The notes beneath the pieces were generated by a model. The model saw nothing but the letters and a program-made list of their open reading frames with translations. It was not told where the DNA came from and did no database searches. From Paramyrothecium sp. XJ0827 (Eukaryota; Ascomycota; Sordariomycetes; Hypocreales; Stachybotryaceae), in contig JAJFPB010000004.1 of the NCBI GenBank assembly GCA_020881915.1, positions 3,472,001 to 3,536,000 of the forward strand: a stretch of DNA of 64,000 nt, given 5' to 3'. The number at the start of each line of letters is the position of its first letter. Positions within the stretch are counted from its first letter, which is position 1. This document shows positions 56,659 to 64,000 of the stretch, piece by piece. The position numbers and the translations under genes are program-made.

Positions 56659-57894
56659 TCACCACCTGCTCGGCGCGGATACGCTATTCGCAGAAAACGT
56701 CTTGGTCGTGATGGCCGCCCTGCTCCTCTCCTTCTCCAGCTTGGCCAGGCCAATCTTGTCCGTGACGGGCGTGGCCTCGATGATGTTGTCAAAGTCGTCG
56801 TCGTCGCCGCCGTCGTCGTCCTCGTTGTCCGAGTCCGGCTCGACATCCGAGGCGGGCCGCAGGCGCTGCTGCTGGTTCTGCGGCCGCGAGATGGTGGCGG
56901 GTTTCCGCCTGTCGCCGTCGTCCGGGTTGGGGTTGGTGAAGGTCTTGGAGGCGAGGACCTTGCGGCGGATCTCCTCCATGGCGGCGTCGTCCTCGCTGTC
57001 GTCGGAGATGGCGTACGGGTCTCGATCCTCCGGCTCCTCTGCGTCGTCCTCCGCGCCGGCCTTCTCGGACTTGGGCGGGCGTTTGCCTAGGTATATGCCG
57101 TCTAGGCTCTTGTCGTCGCCGTCCTCATCGCTGTCGCCCTCTCCTTCTTCGTCGGAGTCTTCCTCATCATCGGAATCCTGTATTGGCCTGCGGTTCGTGT
57201 TTCCGCTGGTCCACATGTCGTCCTCGCCTTCTTGTCGGCTCTCGGCGTACTCCCTTTCCAGCTGCTCCATCCACTCCTCCTCCGTCTTCTTGACCGCCGC
57301 TTCGTCGGCGCAGGCGGCGTACCGCTTGAGCAAGCTGCTGTTGATCTCGAGGAAAGACTCGCCGTAGGCAAAGGGGGCCAGGATCTGCTCGGCCCATTCT
57401 GGGTGGCCGCAGATGTAAAAGGCGGCCGCCAACGCCTCGACGCAGTTCAGCCGCCACGGCTTCCCGTAGTTGACCGTGTTCGCAGCGACCAGGTACGGTA
57501 GCAGCCTCTCGCATTTGCCGCCGACCTTGTTCCACTGGACCTCCTTGGTGCGGGCCCAGGAGCACTCGACGACGGCGGCGCCGTACTGATCGATGAGCTC
57601 GCGGTCGGCGGGGGAGACGACATGCTTGCCGTTGGGGGTGATGATGACGCCGTTGTGGCGCTGGCCCAGGTGCAGGTCGCGCATGAGCCCGAGCTTCATG
57701 AGCTTCTTGCCCGAGCAGCGCTTGGGGTCGCAGTGGCCGAGATCCCAGCACGCTGCCTTGAAGGCGGGACGGCGAGACGTGGGGTCGTCGTCGTCTTGGT
57801 CGTTATCATGGCGGGGTTGTCTTGAGCGCGGAGGGCCGCTGCTGTTGCTATACTTCTTGCCCTTGGGGCCGAAATCCTTCTTGTGCCGGACCAT
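56659..57894 (-). CDS. TSR3: 18S rRNA aminocarboxypropyltransferase TSR3
   Basis: A single exon of 411 aa from the ATG at 57894 (MVRHKKDFGPKGKK); the frame is open further upstream but has no ATG there. The N-terminal RLI-like metal-binding-type segment includes FKAACWDLGHCDPKRCSGKK (about 45-66). The DUF367/TSR3 core has VVSPADRELIDQYGAAVVEC, CSWARTKEVQW, RLLPYLVAANTVNYGKPWRL and ILAPFAYGESFLEINSSLLK. From about residue 235 the tail is acidic, with D/E/S tracts. TSR3 adds the acp group from S-adenosylmethionine to the hypermodified pseudouridine of 18S rRNA late in 40S maturation, in the cytoplasm. It is convergent with IF2 and divergent from GGA. Confidence 0.94.
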   Translation of the reverse strand: MVRHKKDFGPKGKKYSNSSGPPRSRQPRHDNDQDDDDPTSRRPAFKAACWDLGHCDPKRCSGKKLMKLGLMRDLHLGQRHNGVIITPNGKHVVSPADRELIDQYGAAVVECSWARTKEVQWNKVGGKCERLLPYLVAANTVNYGKPWRLNCVEALAAAFYICGHPEWAEQILAPFAYGESFLEINSSLLKRYAACADEAAVKKTEEEWMEQLEREYAESRQEGEDDMWTSGNTNRRPIQDSDDEEDSDEEGEGDSDEDGDDKSLDGIYLGKRPPKSEKAGAEDDAEEPEDRDPYAISDDSEDDAAMEEIRRKVLASKTFTNPNPDDGDRRKPATISRPQNQQQRLRPASDVEPDSDNEDDDGGDDDDFDNIIEATPVTDKIGLAKLEKERSRAAITTKTFSANSVSAPSRW

Positions 57895-58651
57895 GGCGAG
57901 TGTCGCCTCTGTGTGAGTGTGATAAGAGTAAGACGTAGCCGTTCGCTGGTGTTTGATTGTCGTGTGTGCAGCCGTGCAAGTGGATGGAGTGCGGGTTGTA
58001 TTTTTCCTCTTCTCGCCGCCGCCGCTTGCTTTAAGCAAAATGCATAACCACGATAAGTGCCAAACTTCTTAGTGCAGCCGCGGTGGCACAAAGAGCCATG
58101 GTGGGGTCGAGGCTCGCTCGGATTTCTGCGTGCTGGCGGTTCCCTGTAGCGCCCAATTCGCCCCCCAGGGTAGCCGCTGGAGTGGTCGAATCACAGCGTT
58201 TCTAGCGCATGGCTCGCCCGGGAGGCTGAGCCGCTTGGTCCCCGTCGATTGGAGCAGGCAGCCGAAGTGTCAGCCTGTACAGGTACCTGGCGTTCCGTGC
58301 CTGACGTAAGGGACCAAGGCAGATCCGCCTTGGACATACTTTGCGTACGCTAGGCTCCGGGCTGCAGGGTTGCTGGAAGCTCGTACCTCTACCTCGGAGG
58401 TGCCAATCAGCATCACCACCGCCCAGGCACTTCCATCCCTCTCCGGCCTGCTTCTGCATCGTGTCCCTCCCTCCCCCATCCGAGCTCTTGAGCTCTTGAC
58501 CGAAGAGCTTAATCGCCCATTGACTCGCCGCCGGTATCCGCGATAACCAGCGCTCACTCAAACCCGAGTTTTTCCTTTGTTTGCAACTTCCGCTGACCGC
58601 CTGCATCACCCCGCTCCATTTCCCTCTCCATCATCCTCCGAGCAAGCAGAC
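57895..58651. other. Divergent promoter region (TSR3 / GGA)
   Basis: This 0.76 kb holds both promoters. No ORF with protein-like texture and no RNA gene was recognised. Confidence 0.6.
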
Positions 58652-60815
58652 ATGGAGGCTGCCTCCGCCCGCGCGGCGGCTCGCGATCGCTGGAACGAAT
58701 TTGGCCGGGCCCCGTCGCAGCTCCAGCGGTTCATCCAGGCCGCCTGCAGTCCGGAGAACTACGAGCCGAACCTCGCCTTGAGCCTCGAGATCTCCGACCT
58801 CATCAACAGCAAAAAGGGAAGCGCCCCGCGCGAAGCCGCTACCGCAATTGTCGGCTTCATCAACCATCGCAATCCCAATGTTGCCCTGCTTGCTCTCAGC
58901 TTGCTCGACATCTGCGTCAAGAACTGCGGCTACCCATTCCATCTCCAAATCAGCACCAAGGAGTTCCTCAATGAGCTGGTTCGGAGATTCCCTGAGCGCC
59001 CGCCCATCCGCCCAACCAGGGTCCAGGCCAAGATCCTCGAGGCCATAGAGGAGTGGCGCGTTACGATATGCGAGACGAGCCGCTACAAGGACGACCTAGG
59101 GTTCATCAGAGACATGCATCGTCTCCTCAGCTACAAGGGCTACTCGTTCCCCGAGGTGCGGCGAGAGGACGCTGCTGTCTTGAACCCCAGCGATGTAAGT
59201 TAAAGCTCCTGCTCGACGCCGTTCTCCGTGGCGTGTCACTTACAAGGAATGCGCAGAACCTGAAATCCCCAGACGAAATGGAAGAAGAGGAACGCGAGGC
59301 ACAGTCCGCCAAGCTGCAGGAGCTTATCCGGCGCGGAACCCGTGAAGACCTGCAGGAAGCCAACCGCCTGATGAAGGTCATGGCCGGCTACGACACTCGC
59401 TCCAAGACAGACTACCGCGCCAAGGCCGCCGAAGAGATCGGCAAGATCCAGGCCAAGGCCAGGCTTCTCGAGGAGCGTCTCGAGGCGTTCAAGCCCGGCG
59501 ACACCATGCAGGACGGCGACGTCTTCAGCGAGCTCGCGGCCGCCCTGCAGAGCGCGCAGCCCAAGATCCAGAAGATGTGTGAGGAGGAGTCAGACGACCA
59601 CGAGGCCGTGGCCAAGCTCTTCGAGATCAACGACAGCATACACCGAACCGTCGAGCGCTACAAGCTCATGAAGAAGGGCGATCTAGACGGCGCGGCCAAG
59701 GTCGCGTCGGGCGCGCCGCTGCCATCACAGGCCGCCGCAGCCGCTTCTTCCTCCGCCGGAGGTGCCGCCAACGAACTCTCCCTTATAGACTTTGATGCCG
59801 AAGCTACGGGCACCAATGGCAGCAACGGCGCTGCCGGCGGTTCCTCCCAGGCTGGCGGGTTGGAGAACGACCTGCTCGGGCTGGACATTGGCGGAGACTC
59901 GAGTACCTTTGGGCAAGGCGGAAACATCGCCCTTGGCTTCGGCGCCAACCAAAGTAAGGACGAACCATCTCTGTATTCATTCGCTCCGTGTGCATGCTGA
60001 CCTTTCATTCAAGATATCCCTGGCCCAGCCCTTCTCTCCTCCATGACTCAAGAGAGCAGCGCAAAAGGACCTCCCCCCAGCTCAACACCCACCTTCTCCC
60101 AGTTCGCCTCCTTCACCTCGCCTCCAGCATCGAAATCCGCCACCCCTCAACCGGGAATGGTGCAGCAATCCGCCTATCAACCACCTCCGCAGCAAGCCGC
60201 CGCTTCGAGCGATCCCTTCGCCGCCCTCGGCGCGTCCTTCACCACACCAAGCCACTCCCCCGCTCCCCCGCCGCCCAAGCCCACCGTGTCCAGCGAGGAG
60301 GACGAGTGGAGCTTTGCCTCGTCTCTACCTCCAGAGGCTCCGAGCAAGCCCAAGGAAGTCAGGGATACTGCCAGCAACACGAACGTGCGGATCGAATACG
60401 TTGCCCTCCGCTCACCTGGCGGGGTTGCGATGAAGCTGTCGTTCGCCTTTTCCAACAATACCGCCCTGCCTATCAGTGAGCTTCACTTCCAGCTGGCAGT
60501 CACCAAGGTTAGTTCCGGCGTTCTCCCCCATGGGCAAATCTGCCTCCCATCCACCCCATTTCACGGGTTTCGACGCCCCAGGAACTCCCCGCTGACCTCG
60601 AGTAACAGGGCTACGAGCTACAGCTACAGCCGCAGACGGGTCGCAACCTCGCGCCCAAGCAGAGCCGCGGCATCACGCAGGACCTGCAGATCTGGCACGC
60701 CGGCGACAGGACGCGCAAGGTCGAATCGGTGAAGCTGCGGTGGCGTGCCTCGTACAAGGTCGGCGAGGAGCAGAAGAACGAGATGGGCGACATTGCCGAG
60801 TTTAGCATTGCGTAA
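58652..60815 (+). CDS. GGA1/GGA2: ARF-binding clathrin adaptor GGA
   Basis: Exons 58652-59194, 59257-59953, 60014-60507 and 60609-60815 encode 646 aa; every intron is 60-101 bp and keeps phase. The VHS domain spans about 10-155 (LQRFIQAACSPENYEPNLAL, NVALLALSLLDICVKNCGYP, RRFPERPP). The GAT domain spans about 190-345 (LQELIRRGTREDLQEANRLM; KLFEINDSIHRTVERYKLMK). The hinge carries a clathrin-box-like LIDFD (near 358) and LLGLD. The C-terminal GAE ear spans about 530-646 (NVRIEYVALRSPGGVAMKLS; GYELQLQPQTGRNLAPKQSR). GGAs bind ARF-GTP and ubiquitin and sort cargo from the trans-Golgi to endosomes. Confidence 0.95.
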
Positions 60816-61592
60816 GGGTCAGCGAGGAAAGATGGAGCGAAAAATGGAGAGGCTGCTGATGGACAAGAGCAAGAGGGTCGTGTGAATGACACGAAGATAA
60901 CGGGGAAGCGAGCGCCAACGGTTGTTGATAAATCAACGAGCAGTATCTCTGAAGTAGGCATTTACGATCAAAAGAAGGAGTCATGTAGAGCGCGAACAGA
61001 TAGAGCAGATGACGAGGGCATCTCATTTGAGAATACTTTAGTCCTTTCTAATTTAGTGTCGTCTGTCCTGGTGGCGTTCATCTCACCCTGACATTTGCAA
61101 TCAGAGCTCAATCTTTGGGCCTTCGGAAACAAAAAAAAAAAACAAAAAAAAGCAAGAAACTGAGGGGAAGTTGACATTCCTATGTTCATTTGAACTGGAG
61201 ATTAGAGACTCGCTACAGATATATCTACATGCTCCTCCTGACAAGGATTCCAGCTCGCCGGCTGGGATACTACCGTGTCCGGCAGCCATGATGTGTCTCC
61301 CGAAAACGCCTTTGGAAAAGAGCAATCCGCTGATGCGCCATTAGAACATTATGCGTCCTGATGTGAGCGCATCTATAACGCAAGGAAGAAAAGAACAACC
61401 GAATCCCGACAGAAGACAAATTCACAGTCGCGATGTATCGCGCTGCGTGAGCATGACTCCGATTTAGAGTCATCTCTAAAACCCCTGCAGAGCCCAGCCT
61501 CGAAGTAAATGAACCAAATCGAAGGCCCCAATCTCTCAACGGCGTGCGCTTGGGTGCAGTATCGTGGTGCGATCTCGAAGTCTACCCGTTCT
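60816..61592. other. Intergenic region between convergent GGA and HPC2
   Basis: This holds an A-rich tract with a few C interruptions at 61128-61152. ORFs here are antisense shadows or random. Confidence 0.6.
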
Positions 61593-63649
61593 CTAAGCAC
61601 CCAGCTCGCTAACAGCGAAGGAAGGAGTGGTCGGCTGTAGGGCGTAGCCGTTCGTAGAATTCTTGGATAACTGCGCCAAAGTCTCACGCTCGGCCTTTTC
61701 CCGCTCACGCTGTGCCTTTTCAGATTTGGTAATGCGAGGTTTCCTGGTGATAGAGCCGCCTCGAGATCCAGGGCCCCCACCACGGCCACTGCCACTCGCT
61801 CCACGAGTCGAAGCTCCTCTGCCTCCGCGACTTCCTCTGCCGCCTCGTCCGCGCTTAGGAGGGCCATCGTGACTGAGTATTCAGTAAGTATCAACAGCAA
61901 AGCAATTGAGCAAATAGTCAAGATCACATACCCTGAGGCTGGTTTTTCTACCTCGGGAACCAGGGGCCCCGAATAGACGAAGAAGCCGTCCCTGCTGGCT
62001 GCTGCCTGTGCTTCCCAAAGGAGTTCCGAGTCATCAACGAAGTCGTCATCAACATCATACTGATCCTCTTTGAAGTTCCGCTTCTTCTTCGGCTTGGCGG
62101 TGGCGTCCGGTCCGCTTGTGCCACCGTTCTCTGGATTGCTAGCTTCACCATCGGACAAATCGACAGACATTTCGTCACCAGACTCGCGTCCCGATTCGAT
62201 CTTCTCCAGCGACGCTGCGGCGGCCGCAATACGGGCTTTGCGGTCTCGGTTGGCGGCCAGTCGTGGATGCAAGGCGTCCCAGCCGTATCGTTCCTCTGCC
62301 ATGCGCAGGAAATTAACGTATTTATTGGTCTCCCCAGCCTGAATCGGAATGTTGAGCATAATGGTAGGGGCTTCGGTTTCCTCTCCAGGTCGCGCCTTGC
62401 CGAAATCCAGGATTGACCTCTCATCCGGCTCGTTTAGAACATCATCCAAGTTATCCGTTTTGGGTGTAGAAACACCAGCGTTTGGTTTCTGCTTGGGCGA
62501 AACTTTCCTGACGGGACCATTGGAGATTGTGGTGAGATTCGAGTCCTTGACGACAATGCGCTGGACGGGCGGCGGCGGCGGCGGAGGTTCCTTTTTAGGT
62601 TCTGGGGCGGGGGTTTTTGAAGTTGGAGTGGATGCTGCTGCCGGCTTGGAAGACTGGGATGGCGAAGCTGGGACGGACGATGACTCCTGCGCCTGTATCC
62701 TGGACTGAGCGGAGCTGACAGGGAAACCCAAGTGCGTGTGGTTTGGTGATTTCAGCGGTGGCGCCTGAGGCTCAATGAGGCTTGCAATTGAAGGAGATCG
62801 GCGAGTCAGTTGGCTAGGTGCTCGAGGCGACCCTGAAGTAGAGAAAGGATTGTGGGGGGTGACAGTCTCACGGACGGGATCATAGTTGCCGCGAATTGGA
62901 TCATACTTCTGCCCACTGGTGCGCAGCGGTACAGAGGCGGACTGGGCCGGGGGGTCGGAATTAAGGATGTTTTGCATGGAGCCAGGATAGCCCTCCCGTT
63001 TGGGCAATTTTGGGGAATAATGCTGCTCGGGGAGCTGGTGGTGGAGCGTCGAGGGGGATGGAGACGAGACAGAGGTGTTGTGTGGTTGATGCGAGGAGAC
63101 CAGGCCAGCAGGAGCGAGAGAGCGGGAGGATGGTGAAGGGGCGACGGAAGGCGGCGCACTCGCCGGGGCTGGAGATTCGGCCTCGACATCGGAGGCAGGC
63201 GCAAGCTTTCGCTTTCTTTGAATGGGAGGCGCATTAGGGTCTCGAGGCTTCCTTGGCTTCCGCACTTTTGGCTGGTCCGAGCCGTCACCCGTCTTGGGCT
63301 TAACAACTGTCCCGGGCTTCCGCCCCGGCTTCTTGCGAGGTACTCCAGCAGCCGTCAGCTGCACCCACTTGCCGTCAATCATGGCGTAGCGTTTTTGCTG
63401 TCCGTTGCTGCTACTGGTGGTGGTGGTGGTTTGATACTGTGAGTAAGGTGGTTGAGCACCCTGTTGTTGGAGCTGGCGCTGGCGCTGCTCGTTCCCTACG
63501 ACAATTTCCTCCATGTCGGCAGGGTTGGGCGGGCGGCCAGCGGCCTGGCGCGACGGAGACCCGGGCTCGGATAGCGAGCCAGAGGGAGGGGAGGAGAGCT
63601 CTCCGGCAGACGAGTCGTACCTCATGGACGAGTCTGCATACGCGGCCAT
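61593..63649 (-). CDS. HPC2: HIR histone chaperone complex subunit HPC2 (ubinuclein-type HRD/HUN domain)
   Basis: Exons 63649-61932 and 61872-61593 encode 665 aa. The 59-bp intron (donor GTATGT, acceptor CTCAG) joins KPAS to GHDGPPKRGRGGRGSRGG; reading through gives an unrelated tail, so the splice matters. The N-terminal 430 residues are disordered, rich in Pro, Ser and Gln, with a basic AT-hook-like RKKPGRKPG (near 104). A helical block QAGETNKYVNFLRMAEERYG precedes the hallmark HRD/HUN motif (about 525-571) with KEDQYDVDDDFVDDSELLWE followed by a Tyr-Ser-Gly-Pro segment. The C-terminus is RG-rich, then basic and helical. HPC2 helps the HIR complex deposit H3-H4 independently of replication and repress histone genes. 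Confidence 0.92.
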
Positions 63650-64000
63650 GGTGTTGTATTAGGATTAGATAAGGAAGATGAGATGCGACACCCCTGTGAC
63701 CCCTGCGCTGCGCGGATGCACGAACACCAAAGACTTGCGCGCAGTGCGGGTAAAGTCGGCCAAAATGTGTCAAAGTGGGCGCGGATTAACGTTTGTGCAT
63801 GCTAGGTTTGATGCAGAGCCGTCAAGAAAACAAGAAACAAGAGAGGTGAAAAGAGAGAAAGCGAGACGCGGAGCCGTGAGAAGAGCGTTGATTCACGAAT
63901 GGTCCAAGGTCGAGGCGGAGCTACCACCAACAATTTACTGCTGAATGGGTGATGCGTGATGTGACGGTCGACGAAGTGGTGCAACGTAACTGGTTGGTTG
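63650..64000. other. Upstream region of HPC2 to window edge
   Basis: This is 351 bp containing the HPC2 leader and promoter. The 63678-63944 ORF lacks protein-like texture. Nothing else was recognised. Confidence 0.55.

Noticed and set aside
57102..57751. Minus-strand Arg/Gly/Pro-rich ORFs over TSR3
   Set aside because: Shadow frames of the GC-rich TSR3 coding sequence.
61373..61931. Extended C-terminus of HPC2 in the continuous ORF
   Set aside because: The spliced frame gives the RG-rich and helical C-terminus expected of the family; the continuous reading is intron plus an out-of-frame exon.

Overview
This is a window of a filamentous ascomycete nuclear genome. Short GT-AG introns (mostly 50-100 bp) with CTGAC or CTAAC branch sites, fungal-specific proteins (ApsB/Mto1, POM152, a yeast-type metacaspase with a Q/P-rich prodomain) and GC-rich coding sequence all point to Pezizomycotina. 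Protein wording and gene sizes fit Sordariomycetes, probably Hypocreales; the species is not determined. I joined exons by hand from splice signals and reading phase, so starts, introns and lengths below differ from a simple ORF reading.

Layout. 1-1,850: a minus-strand single-pass membrane protein that runs off the left edge. 5.2-7.0 kb: an unrecognised two-exon gene. 7.0-14.1 kb: about 7 kb in which I find no gene. 14.1-28.0 kb: metacaspase (+), a CM1-motif microtubule organiser of the ApsB/Mto1 type (-), an FBXO21-like F-box protein (+) and a UCH37/BAP1-family deubiquitinase (-). 28.0-38.2 kb: nucleoporin POM152 (+), U3 snoRNP protein UTP22 (-) and succinyl-CoA:3-ketoacid CoA-transferase (+). 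38.9-42.0 kb: two unrecognised genes (+). 43.1-49.4 kb: PDAP1/PP28-like (+), SURF6/RRP14 (+) and VPS74/GOLPH3 (-). 51.5-63.6 kb: a two-pass membrane protein (-), mitochondrial IF2 (+), TSR3 (-), GGA adaptor (+) and HPC2 (-).

The genes are mostly housekeeping and are not an operon or an obvious biosynthetic cluster. Loose themes are ribosome biogenesis (UTP22, RRP14, TSR3), Golgi sorting (VPS74, GGA), nuclear structure and chromatin (POM152, HPC2), ubiquitin (UCH, F-box) and mitochondria (SCOT, IF2). Several pairs are divergent and share an intergenic promoter region. Several of these regions carry short clusters of the pentamer GGTAA/TTACC.

I found no transposon ORF, CRISPR array, rRNA or convincing tRNA. 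I also found no clear undescribed multi-gene system. The best leads are small: a minus-strand hairpin whose only mismatches become G-U wobbles, an unusually long metacaspase intron with a weak donor, a stop-free intron in mitochondrial IF2, an orphan gene with an ambiguous intron or frameshift, the dispersed pentamer clusters, and the gene-poor 7 kb.
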